Shown in pieces: positions 41,921-52,513 of a stretch of DNA of 64,000 nucleotides. The position numbers were made by a program, and so were the translations under genes. Below the pieces are notes generated by a model. The model saw only the letters and a program-made list of their open reading frames with translations. It made no database searches and was not told where the DNA came from. Position 1 is the stretch's first letter. Each line of letters opens with the position of its first letter. Source of the DNA: JADKAV01 sp963704075 (lineage in GTDB: Bacteria > Actinomycetota > Actinomycetes > S36-B12 > UBA10799); assembly GCA_963704075.1 (NCBI GenBank), contig CAVPGV010000013.1:47006-111005 (forward strand), written 5' to 3'.

Positions 41921-43165
41921 TCAGCCGCTGACCGACAGCCCCTCAAGTGCAGGCACGTCGCGCTTGACGATCAGGCGCCAGACCCCGACCACGGCCACCG
42001 TGGCGACGACCAGGAGCATGATGGCCGCAACTTGTCCGACGCTGTTGTGCCAGATCGCCACCAAGCCGATGAGCGTCGCGCATCCGGCCCAGATCACCGG
42101 TATCAGGCTGCGGTCTCGGATGGCGACCAGTCCGAACACCACAAACTGCAGCAGCGCCCCACAGGCTCCGATCAGGGCGAACAACGGCAGGAGGTCGGCC
42201 ATGTCCGCGTACTCCGGTCCGGCGATGATCGATACCACCAGATCGGGGAACGCCCAGATGAACAGCGTGCAGATCGCGCCGATGCCCGCCACAACACCCA
42301 GACCCACCAGAGTGGTCCGGCCACGCCGGGCATCCACCATCCGTGCGTAGGCCATGACCGCCACGAATTGTGGCAGCCACGTCACGATCTTCGCGATGAT
42401 GATGCCCACTGCGTACTGACCCGCCTCGTCCTCGCTCAGGAAGACCCGACCCAGCACGATGTCCAAGTTCGTCAGCGCGAACAGGGCGAGCATGGCGTAC
42501 GCCGCCGCAGGGATCTCCCGGAGCATGGTCGAATGCCGGGCCGTCCCCCCGCGGAACTGCCCACGGACGAGCAGCCAGCAGATCAAAGCCCCCAGAGCGG
42601 TGCCCGCTGCGATGCCGAGCATGCCGGCGGTCAGGGTCGCGAGAGTCAGCAGCAGGCCGATGGTGACCACGGTCTTCGGCACCCCGACCGCGAGGTACAC
42701 CGCGGCGAGCCGGGCGTGCAGTTCCTGCCCCTGCGCGATGCCCAGGGCCCCACCCATGACGGTGAGGGGGAAGAAGGTCAACGCGAGCAGGATGTAGGTG
42801 AGCGGCGAATCCAGGCGCAGTGCGAAGCCGATCAACGGAGAGATGAGCAGCCAGAACGCCGCCGTGAGGGCCGCGGCCTGCAGGGTGGTGCGCCACGCCG
42901 CCGCGGTCTCGTCGGCCCGATCGGCCGGATCGGTGGCCACGATGTGGCGCGCGGCGACGGCCTGTGTGGCCAGGGCGATCGTGTTCCCGATCAGAAGCAG
43001 CGCCAGCAACGCGCTGAACGCGCCGAACTGCGCCGGGGTCAGAGTGCGAGCAGCCACCAAGGTCTGCGCGTAGGCCAGGACCTGCCCGATGCCCAGCGCC
43101 ACTGCCACCAGCAAGCCGCCGCCGACAAGCTTCTGCGCGCCACTGGCCGTGTCCTCGGTGCTCAT
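41921..43165 (-). CDS. Polysaccharide flippase-like membrane protein (MATE/Wzx superfamily)
   Basis: 414 residues from ATG 43165. About 12 hydrophobic helices; the N-terminus 'GGGLLVAVALGIGQVLAYAQTLVAARTLTPAQFGAFSALLALLLIGNTIAL' is typical of the Wzx/RfbX oligosaccharide flippase group. It probably moves a lipid-linked glycan across the membrane for the surrounding glycosyltransferases. Divergent from the GT-C-like gene with 27 bases between starts. Convergent with polA, 28 bases apart. Exact substrate unknown. Confidence 0.82.
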   Translation of the reverse strand: MSTEDTASGAQKLVGGGLLVAVALGIGQVLAYAQTLVAARTLTPAQFGAFSALLALLLIGNTIALATQAVAARHIVATDPADRADETAAAWRTTLQAAALTAAFWLLISPLIGFALRLDSPLTYILLALTFFPLTVMGGALGIAQGQELHARLAAVYLAVGVPKTVVTIGLLLTLATLTAGMLGIAAGTALGALICWLLVRGQFRGGTARHSTMLREIPAAAYAMLALFALTNLDIVLGRVFLSEDEAGQYAVGIIIAKIVTWLPQFVAVMAYARMVDARRGRTTLVGLGVVAGIGAICTLFIWAFPDLVVSIIAGPEYADMADLLPLFALIGACGALLQFVVFGLVAIRDRSLIPVIWAGCATLIGLVAIWHNSVGQVAAIMLLVVATVAVVGVWRLIVKRDVPALEGLSVSG

Positions 43166-43192
43166 CAACCCTCCCGATGACACCCTAGGCGA

Positions 43193-44909
43193 GTGCACCC
43201 GGCATGGAAGCGACACGCGCTGCTCGCCTGGAGCGGCGGTTTGGCTTTGCTGGTGTTGGCGCCTCTGCTGAGCCCGGGATACGTGCTGCACCTGGACATG
43301 GTGTTCGTGCCGCAGCAGACGCTGCTGCCCTGGAACCTGGGAATAGGCGGTGGACTGCCTCGGTCAGTCCCGCAGGATGCGGTTGTCTCGTTGATAGCGG
43401 GACCTCTGCCGGGCCAATTCCTCCAGAAGTCGATCTTGGTGCTCACGTTCATTCTCGCCGGCGTCGGCGCAGGCCGCGTGGCCGGACGTACTTTGCTCCT
43501 GCAGCTGCCCGCCGCCGCTCTTTACCTGTGGTCGGCGTATGCCGCGAGCCGGCTGCTGATGGGGCACTGGGGACTGCTGTGGGCGTACGCGCTGCTCCCC
43601 TGGGCGGTCCTGGCCGCAGCGCCGTGCCCGTCGCACCGGTCGATGGGAACTGGTCGCGCTGCTGTGCGGGGTCGGGGCGCTGGTTCCCACCGGTGGCGTG
43701 ATCCTCGCGGTCACCGCGGTGCCGTTGGCGATCGGCTTCGGCAGTGTCGTGCCTCGCGCGGGCCGATGGTTGTTGGCGGCCAGCGTGCTCCTGCTCAACG
43801 CACCGTGGTGGCTGCCCGCTCTGCGCAGCCCGGTCGCCGCGGTCTCGGATCCGCTCGGGCTGGTCGTCTTCGGTGCCCGCGCGGACGGCCCGGGCGGGGT
43901 CCTGCTCAGCGTCATGGGCGGGGGAGGGGTGTGGAATTCTCTGGCGACCCTCGGCTCGAGAACCACCTGGTTCGCGACGTTCGGGGTGATCGTGATCGTG
44001 ACGCTGGCAGCCAGCGGGTGGAGTGCGGCGCGCCAGAAGGCTCCTGCCGAGGTGGTGTGGTTGACCGTGCTGGGGGTCGGCGGGCTGGTGTGGGCGTGGC
44101 TTTCCGGCGTGGCCGACGGGCAGGGCTGGGCACAGGGTCTGGTGGCCTCGGTGCCGGGCGGTGGGCTCCTGCGCGACGGGCAGAAGTGGACGGTGTTCTG
44201 GGTGCTGCTCGTGGCCGTGTGCGCACCGCACGGCATGGCCCGCCTCACGCGCCGCGCCCAGCGGCCGCTGGCGGTGTTCATGGCCGGGGCGTTGGCATTC
44301 GCGCCAGTGGCCTTCCTGCCCGATCTGGCGTGGGGCGGCCTGGGCCGGTTGCAGACCAGCCAGTACCCAGCGCAATGGGACGGACTGCGTGACCAGTTGG
44401 CCGTCGATCCCCGTGGCGGCGACGTGGTGAGTCTGCCGTGGGCGGCGTTCCGGCAGTACGCATGGAACGACGACGACGTCGTGCTGGATCCCTTGCCCCG
44501 GTATCTGACCCGGACCGTCGTCTGGAACGACCGGCTGCCCGTGACGGTTTCCGGTGAACTCGTCGAGGTCGGGGGCGACGATCCGCGGGCGGGGGTGATC
44601 TCCCGTGCGATAGACGAGGGACGGGCACTGGCCCCGCTGTTGGCGGACCTGGGCATCCGGTGGGTCGTCGAGCAGACCGATCAACCGCGGGCCACCCAGG
44701 ACCCGGATCTGGCGGGGACCGCGGTGATCTGGCAGGAGGACGGACTGATCCTGCGGGAAGTCACCGGCTCCGTCGTCGATCGCGACCCCGGCGACGCGCT
44801 GGTCGTCACCGTGGACCTGCTGGCGCTTATCCTGCTCGCCGTTCTGGGGTGGTGGGCGGTGGTGCGGGACCGATCTCCCCGGGCGAAGGTGTCGTCACCA
44901 GGATTGTGA
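43193..44909 (+). CDS. Large polytopic membrane protein, GT-C-like (one frameshift)
   Basis: About 571 residues when corrected, GTG at 43193. Many membrane helices in the first two thirds ('LLAWSGGLALLVLAPLLSPG', 'LLLQLPAAALYLWSAYAASRLLMGHWGLLWAYALLPWAVLA', then 'WELVALLCGVGALVPTGGVILAVTAVPLAIG'), an extracytoplasmic segment ('DVVSLPWAAFRQYAWNDDDVVLDPLPRYLTRTVVWNDRLPVTVSGE'), and a last helix. The frame changes at about 43610-43640 (one extra base). Position and layout fit the mycobacterial Rv0226c-type protein next to the DUF2613 and GT4 genes. No catalytic motif that I can name with certainty. Confidence 0.78.
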
Positions 44910-44993
44910 TCGAACCGTGTCGCGAGAAGTCCTGCGACACGGTGCCCGGACGTGTTACGGTCCGTAAGGTTCGAACCAAACAGGAGGCTTTCC

Positions 44994-45134
44994 ATGGGTG
45001 GTCCCGCAGGCGCAATCATCGCCTCAGTCGTCGGTGCAGTGCTCGCAATCGGCGCCGCATTCGGAATCGTCAGTTCACAGACGGCGACGCCGGCCCCCGT
45101 CGACAAGCCTTTCATCGTCTACGGCGAGAGCTGA
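44994..45134 (+). CDS. DUF2613 small membrane protein
   Basis: 46 residues, ATG at 44994 preceded by AGGAGG at a spacing of seven. One hydrophobic helix ('AGAIIASVVGAVLAIGAAFGIVSS') and a short polar tail ending 'VDKPFIVYGES'. Proteins of this size and pattern are DUF2613, found beside aftD in mycobacteria (Rv0236A). Its role is unknown. The last 16 bases overlap the 3' end of the convergent GT4 gene. Confidence 0.82.
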   Translation: MGGPAGAIIASVVGAVLAIGAAFGIVSSQTATPAPVDKPFIVYGES

Positions 45135-46316
45135 TCCACCCCGCTGGGCCGTCCACCGTGGTGCTCCACGTGTCCCGACGGCGCCGGTACCACTGACACG
45201 CCGCCCTTGGCCGCCACGTCACCCAGCACCTCGGCGAACGAGGCCGTCGTCGCGGCCCACGTGAACTCCTCGGACCTCATTCTGGCCGATTCCCCGAGCC
45301 GGTCCCGGTGAACAGGGTCTGACAGGACAGCATCGAGGGCCTGCGCGAAGTCCTCCAGACCGCCGTCCACCAACATCCCGGTCTGTTCGTGCACGATGGA
45401 TTCGGCCACTCCGCCGGCCTCCCGGTAGGCGACCGCAGGGACACCGTGGGTGGCGGCCTCCATCACGACGATGCCCCACCCCTCCTTGAGCGAGGGCAGA
45501 GCGAGCACCCACGCGGAGGCGTACACCCGGTGTTTGGTCTTCTCGTCCACGAAGCCCAAGAAATCCACCAGATCCGCCACGCCGAGCGTCTGCGCCACCT
45601 GTCGCAGCCGCTCCGACCACCAGCCGTCGCCGACCACGGAGACCCGCAGGTCGGGGTGCCGCCGGCGAAGGATGGCCGCGGCCCGCAGCACGTGTTCGAC
45701 CCGCTTGTGGGGGACGAGTCGACCCACCACCGCGATGTGCGGGTGGTCCGAGCGGGCGATGTCCAGGCCCGGAGCCTGCTCGATCCCGTTGTGGATGACG
45801 TGGACGCGGCTGGACTGTACGCCCAGATCGCCGAGTTCCTCGCGCGTCTTGTCGGACACCGCCACGTACGTGCAGTCGCGGTAGAGCCGAGGTGCGAGCA
45901 CCGACTCGACCCACCATCCGATTTTCGAGCGCAGCGGGTCGTAGACCACCGGCCACTGCTCCCGGTGCACATGGTGGACCAGGACCACCACCGGCGTCGG
46001 CCCGGCGACCGCACGGGACATGAAGGGAATGCCGTTCTGGACGTCGATGATCACATCGATCTCGCCGAAGGCGCGCCGACGCATCCGCTAGAACGGCCTC
46101 CCGGTAGACACCCAGCTTCGTCCCGGCGCGCACGAATCGGACGCCGTCGACCATCTCGTCAGCCCGGGCGCCCTCGTACATGGCGCAGAAGATCGTGACC
46201 TGGTGACCCGCGGCAGCCAGCGAGCGGGCCACGTTCTCCACGTAGACCTCCGAGCCACCGCCCTCAGGATGGCGGGTGTCACGCCAATTGAGGAACAACA
46301 CACGCAGCACGGCCAT
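45119..46316 (-). CDS. GT4-family glycosyltransferase (one frameshift)
   Basis: About 398 residues from ATG 46316 with GGAGG eight bases upstream. N-terminal Rossmann domain: 'VLFLNWRDTRHPEGGGSEVYVENVARSLAAAGHQVTIF'. C-terminal nucleotide-sugar domain: 'IAVVGRLVPHKRVEHVLRA', 'VVGDGWWSERLR', 'DFLGFVDEKTKHRVYASAWVLALPSLKEGWGIVVMEAATHGVPAVAYREAGGVAESI', the E-x7-E retaining GT4 signature (Glu in 'KEGWGIVVMEA'). The frame changes at about 46088 (one extra base) between 'YREAVLADAS' and 'RRAFGEIDVIIDVQNGIPF'. Cytoplasmic, transfers a sugar to a lipid-linked acceptor. Resembles mycobacterial Rv0225. Confidence 0.87.
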
Positions 46317-46394
46317 GGACCCGCCTCCTTCCCGTGCGTGACACGGTACCGCGAAGAGCACGCCGAGCCGTCGCACTTGGCTTAGGTTCTAACG

Positions 46395-47163
46395 GTGACC
46401 CGCGCCCATACGCCCGACGACGCCCGCCGCAGACTGCGCGCGATGGCCACGTGGAAGCGGGCCGCGAGACTCTTCACCGACTTCCAGGTCGAGCAATCCG
46501 ACCCGGACCGCTTCTACGGAACCATGGCCTCGGACTCGGTGGCGCAGATGCAATGCCTGGCGGATCTCGATGGTGCGCACGTCCTGGACGTCGGCGGGGG
46601 ACCGGGGTACTGGGCTGACGCATTCGCAGCAGTCGGAGCCAGGTACACACCATTGGATGCCGATGCCGGCGAACTCGCCCTCCACGGCAGGGTGCCGCTG
46701 CCCGGCACGGTCATCGGTGACGGGCAGGCGCTGCCCTTCCGGACCGGGTCGCTTCGACCTGGTCTACTCGAGCAACGTCGGTGAGCACGTCCCGCACCCC
46801 TGGGCGATGGGTGATGAGATGGTGCGGGTGTGCCGCCCCGGCGGACTGGTGTTCTACTCGTACACCCTTTGGTACGGGCCCTGGGGCGGGCATGAAACCG
46901 CACCCTGGCACTACGTGAACGGCCGATATGCGGCCAGCAGGTATCGGCGCACGCGGGGTCATGCGCCCAAGAACCTCTATGGCACCTCCCTGTTCCCGGT
47001 GTCCATGACCCAGGGGATTCGATGGGCCAGGTCGCAGCCCGAGGCCGACGTGGTGGACATCATTCCCCGGTACCTGCCCGCGACCCTCTACTGGACGTCG
47101 TCGGTGCCCGTGGTCCGGGAGATCCTCACGTGGAACGTGGCCCTCATACTGAGAAGACGATGA
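46395..47163 (+). CDS. SAM-dependent methyltransferase (one frameshift)
   Basis: About 255 residues when corrected, GTG at 46395. Class I fold: motif I 'HVLDVGGGPGYWADAFAAVGA', acidic 'PLDADAG', motif IV region 'FDLVYSSNVGEHVPHPWAMGDEMVRVCRPGGL'. The frame is shifted by one extra base at about 46747, within the segment 'LPFRTG...FDLVYSSN'. The stop overlaps the AftD start (ATGA). Divergent from the GT4 gene with 78 bases between starts. Similar genes (Rv0224c) accompany the mycobacterial locus; target probably a cell-envelope sugar or lipid, unproven. Confidence 0.86.
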
Positions 47164-50100
47164 CGGTTCTCGATGACCCGGTGCGCACGTCCGCGGCGCC
47201 GGAAGTGCGACCCGGGCAGCCGGTATGGCGGGTGCGTGTCTTCGCCGTGTGTCTGTCGCTGGTCACGCTCGCTTTCCTGCAGGACCCCGGACGGATCGCC
47301 GCCGACACCAAACTCGATCTCACCGTGGATCCGTGGGGCTTCCTGGGCCGTTCGTTGCACCTGTGGGATCCGCAGGGCTTCTTCGGGCAACTGCAGAACC
47401 AGGCGTACGGATATCTATGGCCGATGGGCCCCTTCTTCGGCATCGGTGAGAGTCTCGGGCTGCCCGCATGGGTGGTGCAGCGGCTCTGGTGGTCACTGAT
47501 CCTGGTGATGGCGTTCCTGGGCATGTATCTGCTCATCCGCGCGTTGCGGGTGGGCTCGGGGTGGCCGCAGATCCTGGCCGGCCTCGCCTATGCCCTGGCG
47601 GTCCGTCCCCAGTCGGCGATCGCGGCCGTGTCGGTCGAGGTGTGGCCCATGGCGCTGGCGCCGTGGGTCCTGCTGCCGCTGGTGCGCGGCGCCGCACGTG
47701 GGAACGTCGCACGGGCTGCGGCGTTGTCCGCTCTCGTGGTGATGCTCGCCGGTGGTGTCAATGCCGTGGCCGCCGGTGCCGTCCTGCCGCTGGCACTCTG
47801 GTGGTTGCTGACGCTGCAACCCGGTCCCCGACGGCGCCAGCTGCTCGCCTGGTGGTCCGGACTCACTGTTCTGGCGATCCTTTGGTGGCTGATCCCGCTG
47901 CTGGTCCTCGGCCAGTACTCGCCCCCGTTCCTGGACTGGATCGAGTCCGCCCAGTTCACCACGTCGGTGACCGATCCGACGACCGTGCTGCGTGGTGCGG
48001 ATCACTGGCTCGCCTACCTGGGCAACGCCTCGGTGTGGAAGGCCGGCTGGATGCTGGCCACCTACCCCGTCTTCGTTCTGGCGACAGGTGTCGTGGCCGC
48101 AGCCGGGGTGGCGGGGCTGGCGATGCGTTCCTTGCCACATCGTGCCTTCCTGGTCGGCGGCGCGGTCGCCGGACTGGTGCTCGTCACGGCCGGACACACG
48201 GGGGTGTTCAGCGGACTCGGCAGCGAACAGGTGCAGACTGTTCCTGGACGGTGTGGGTGCACCTCTGCGCAACGTGCACAAGTTCGATCTGGTGCTTCGG
48301 ATACCCCTGATCATCGCGATGGCACACCTGCTGTCATCCGTGTGGCCGCGCGGCCGCAAGCCGCGGTGGCGGGTCCTGGTGTCGGCGGGAATCGTGGCTG
48401 CGCTTGTCGTGTCCTGGTGGCCCGCGCTCTCGGGGCAATTGTCTCGTGGCCGCTCCTACGTGGCGGTGGCCGATCACTGGCGGGAGACCTCCGAGTGGCT
48501 CAACACGCAAGCCCGGCCGGGCCGGGCACTGATCGTTCCCGGGGCGTCCTTCGGCCAGTACGTATGGGGCCGCACGCAGGATGAGCCACTGCAGGCGTTC
48601 GGGGGGTACCCGTGGGGCGTGCGGGACGCCGTACCGCTGTCGAGTGCGGGGAACATCCGGATGCTCGACGCGGTGGAGGCACGGCTGGAATCCGGTCAGC
48701 CCAGTCCTGGGTTGGCCGCGTACCTGAACCGCATGGGCGTGCGATACCTGGTGGTCCGCAACGACCTGGCTCCCAGCGCGCAGGCGCCGATGCCCATCCG
48801 GGTGCATCAGGCACTGGATGGCAGTCCCGGGATCAACCGGGTGAAGTGGTTCGGCCCGATCGTGGATCGTCCGGAGTCCACACAGGTGCTCGTCGATGAG
48901 GGCATGCGGGTCAGCTACCCGGCGGTGGAGATCTACGCCGTCACGCCGAGCAACGAGCCGACGGACCCGCGGGCGGTCCTGCGTCCGGCGGATTCGACCG
49001 TGGAGATCGCAGGCGGGCCGGAGGCGCTGCTGCCCCTCGCCGACAGCGGTGCGCTGGGCAATCGGCCCGCAGTGCTGTCAGGGGACCCGGAAGCGACGTC
49101 CTTGACCCCGGACACCGGCGTGGTCACCGACACCGACCGACGCCGCGAGATCACGTTCGGCTACATGCGGGGCAACGAATCCCCCACCCTCACCGCCGAT
49201 CAGGATTACGAGCAGTCGCGGCCCGTTCACGACTACCGTGTCTTCGGCGAGGAGGGATCGGTGGTCGCGACTCCCGGCCTCGATTTCGATGCCAGCAGTT
49301 CGGCCTCTGATGTGGACGCGACGTGGCGACAGCCCCGGGGTGCGACTCCCGCAGCGGCCATGGACGGAGCCCTGGACACCTACTGGCGTCCCGGTGCCCT
49401 CAACGAAGAACGGTCCTACTGGGAGGTCAGGTACCCCGAAGCGATCGACCTTGGCGACACCGTGGATCTGGCACTGCTGAACCGCGGCACCAAGACACCG
49501 ACCACGATTCCTCTGGAGATCACGACTGCGAACGGCACGACCTCGGTGGATGCCCGGGACTTCGCGGGCTGGCAGACGCTGCCGATCGCGGCCGGGCAGA
49601 CCGACTTCGTGCGGGTGGGACTCGCCGAGCATCGAGCGGCCCAGGTTGTTGGGTATCAGGGAGATCCGGCTGCCCGGGGAAGGCGTGAGTGAGCTGCAAT
49701 TGCCGCGCGGTGTCTCGGTGATGCCTTGCTGCTGACCGCTCGTCCCGGGGACGCCGGGGAGTGCGTACCGCGCGACGATCTGTTGCTGTGCTCCGACGGT
49801 CTGGGACGCTTCTCCCAGGACCGGCCGGGACTGTTCCGCCTGGTGGATCTGCCCAGCCCACTGACCAGCGATCCGCGGATCCTGGTCGCACCGCGCGATG
49901 CGTCGACCGTCGCCGACTCCCTCGCGCAGGTCGCCGGTGTCGGGGTCGAAACCTCCTCGACGCGCACGCAGGCCGCGGGAGGCTCCGGGATCGCGGCCTT
50001 CGATCGGCAGTTGGGAACCACCTGGCAGGCTGCCCCGGAGGATCCTCAGCCGGAGGTGACGATCACGCTGCCGCAAGTCCGCGAGCTCCGCGGAATCCGG

Positions 50101-51264
50101 CTGGTCAATCGACAGGGCGTCAACGCGTCGTCACCGCTGGAACTGCAGGTGCAGGCCGGCGACCGCACGTTCCAGGGGTTCACGGACACCAGGGGGCTGT
50201 TCCGCTTCGATCCGGTGACCACCGACACCGTCACGGTGCGCTTCCTCAGCGCCAACCAGATTCGCTCCCGTTCAGAGCTCGGCGAGTTGAGTCTGCCCGT
50301 CGGCGTGTCGGAAATCGGGCTCATCGGGGCGGACGACCTGCGCCGACCGGTGCCAGCCGACGCGGTGATTGACCTTCCATGCGGTACGGGACCGGACATC
50401 CTCGTCGACGGTGAAGTCACGGCTCGCGAACATCGGTCACTGCCCGCGCCGAACAGTTCATGAACGGAGAGACGCTCGCGGCCACCGTCTGCGACTCGCC
50501 GGTGACGATCCCTGCCGGTCAGCACCAGGTCGCCGTGCGCAGCAGTGGGCAGTTCAGGCCCGGTGTTGGCCGCGTTCGCCGATGAGCGTGCATTCGGCCC
50601 GACCGGGCGTCCGCAGTCCCCAGACATCGAAGAGTGGAGTGCGACACACCGCGTCGTCGGGGTCGCAGAGCAGGCGCAGCCACAGGTCCTGGAGATCGCC
50701 GAGAACTTCAACCCCGGGTGGCGGGCGGATCTGGCGGGAGTGGAGTTGCAGTCCGTGCGCGTCGACGGCTGGAAGCAGGGCTTCCTCGTGCCCGCGGGCG
50801 CGGGCGGCCAGGTCTCCGTGGACTACGCTCCGGACTCCACCTACCGATGGGGCCTGGCGATCGGGCTGCTGGCAGCCCTGGCCGTCGTGTATCTGGCCGT
50901 GCGCCCACCGGCGCTACGCGTGCGACCGTCGGTCGCCTCCCGACCGCTGCGGCACCTGGTCGCTGCACTCGTCGGTATCGGGGTTCTTCTGACGATGGGT
51001 CCATGGGGTGTGCTGGCGCTCGGCGTCGGGCTGGTTCTCGTCCGTCGATTGCCGCTGCCCGTCGTGGCCTTCACCTCAGTGACCGTGGCTGTGGTTCTGG
51101 CCGCAGTCGCCGGGATCAGGCCGGGGTCTGCTGTGGTGGTTCTGCAGGGCCTTGCGCTGGCACTGGCGTGGGCGGCGGTGCTGTGGGCCGGGTGGCGCGG
51201 CCCAGATGAGGCCAGACCAGTCGCGATGGGGAATGTGAGTAGCGCTGCGCCGGACGCTCGATGA
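47160..51264 (+). CDS. aftD: AftD-type alpha-(1->3)-arabinofuranosyltransferase (several frameshifts)
   Basis: About 1,367 residues when reconstructed, ATG at 47160 overlapping the methyltransferase stop. N-terminal GT-C membrane part begins with the DUF3367-type start 'DTKLDLTVDPWGFLGRSLHLWDP' (catalytic Asp region on the first outer loop) and continues through many helices. Then come soluble carbohydrate-binding modules, including discoidin-like segments ('ATPAAAMDGALDTYWRPGALNEERSYWEVRYP', 'GSGIAAFDRQLGTTWQ'), and C-terminal helices ('WGLAIGLLAALAVVYLAV'). Frame breaks at about 48238, 49650, 49720, 50430 and 50560; each side matches the family. Adds arabinose to arabinogalactan or a similar polymer outside the membrane. 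The last 149 bases overlap the convergent acyltransferase. Confidence 0.85.
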
Positions 51265-52408
51265 GGACGTAGCTCACGTGTGCCAGGCCGACCGTGCCGA
51301 GCACCGTCAGCGGCCAGAGCAACCAGAACCAGCCGCTGAAGCCCGGGATCCCGAAGACGTGCGAGACGGTCTCCAGCACGAACAGGTGCCATAGGAAGAT
51401 TCCGTACGAGATCGTGCCCAAGTAGGCCATGAGGGGAGAGGCGAGGAAACGCCGCCACGTCCCCCATCCGTCGGTGCCCAGGAAGCCCGGCAACACGAAG
51501 GTGGCGGCGGCCGCCAAGTACAGGTAGTGCCGGACGAAAGCCTGCGACGCGGACCCCTCGCCGAACGTGTAGGGCCCGGCGATGGGCGTGGCCGCCAGCA
51601 GGAAGAAGCCGATGGAGAGGACCAGGCAGGTGCCGACGTCGTCGGCCAACGTGTTGAGTCTCTGCATCCACCGTGGAGGGTCCGGCAGGCGCAGTCGGTT
51701 GTGGACCAGTGCGAACAACATGCCGGCTGCGAACCAGTCCATGAACTGGGGCAGCCACATGTTCACGACCTGGACCTCCTGCAGGGGTGTCAGGGTCCGC
51801 AGGCTCAACCAGATGAACGCCAATGCGAAGCCGCCACCGATGAGCCACAACTGGCGGCGGACGCTGGCGTCGACGTCACCTCGGTGCCGCCTGCCCATCC
51901 ACCAGACCAAGAGCGGCAGGACGAGGTAGAAGCTCAGCTCCGTGGCCAGTGACCAGGTCTGTGTCAGCCCGTTGATCAGAAGCTGCGGCCAATAGATCTG
52001 GGTGAGGGTGAGGTGCGAGATCCAATGCTTGGGATGCACCTCGATGCCGGGCATCACCGCCAGCACGACCACCACGAGCAGCAGGTAGGCGGGCAGAATC
52101 CGCCAGAGCCGGCGCCGGAAGTACGTGCGGGTCGCAGGCCAGGTCGAGTCCTTCAGCGCCGCCATCGACCACGGGCGGTAGAGCAGGAACCCGGACAGCA
52201 GGAAGAAGATGGTGACGCCGATATCGAATCGTGAGAATGCGTGACCCCAGGCGGTGACGACCACGACACCGGTGAAATAGGCGACGTGGGTGGTGAGGAC
52301 GACCAGCGCAGCGATGGCACGGTATCCGTCGAGGGTGGTGAAGCGGTGGGGCACGACCGTGTCGATGCGGAAGACGTCGGCGACGCGCTGCTGCAGACCG
52401 CTGGACAC
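51116..52408 (-). CDS. Acyltransferase family 3 (OafA/NodX-like) membrane protein
   Basis: 430 residues from GTG 52408. About ten membrane helices; opens 'RFTTLDGYRAIAALVVLTTHVAYFTG' with the conserved His, then 'FDIGVTIFFLLSGFLLYRPW', 'YFRRRLWRILPAYLLLVV', 'QTWSLATELSFYLVLPLLVW' and 'SYGIFLWHLFVLE'. Transfers acyl groups (acetyl, succinyl) to envelope carbohydrates. The 3' end overlaps aftD by 149 bases tail to tail; the final 45 residues, Pro-rich, may be spurious if a frameshift hides the true stop. Comparable to mycobacterial Rv0228. Confidence 0.88.
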   Translation of the reverse strand: MSSGLQQRVADVFRIDTVVPHRFTTLDGYRAIAALVVLTTHVAYFTGVVVVTAWGHAFSRFDIGVTIFFLLSGFLLYRPWSMAALKDSTWPATRTYFRRRLWRILPAYLLLVVVVLAVMPGIEVHPKHWISHLTLTQIYWPQLLINGLTQTWSLATELSFYLVLPLLVWWMGRRHRGDVDASVRRQLWLIGGGFALAFIWLSLRTLTPLQEVQVVNMWLPQFMDWFAAGMLFALVHNRLRLPDPPRWMQRLNTLADDVGTCLVLSIGFFLLAATPIAGPYTFGEGSASQAFVRHYLYLAAAATFVLPGFLGTDGWGTWRRFLASPLMAYLGTISYGIFLWHLFVLETVSHVFGIPGFSGWFWLLWPLTVLGTVGLAHVSYVLIERPAQRYSHSPSRLVWPHLGRATRPTAPPPTPVPAQGPAEPPQQTPA

Positions 52409-52513
52409 CCCTCAAGCGTACTTCTTCAGGGCGTGTCACCCGATCATGCTGCGAAGCGGGTACGAAATCCGATAACGTCAGCGTGCTGATGTACAGCCAA
52501 CGATGGAGGCGTG

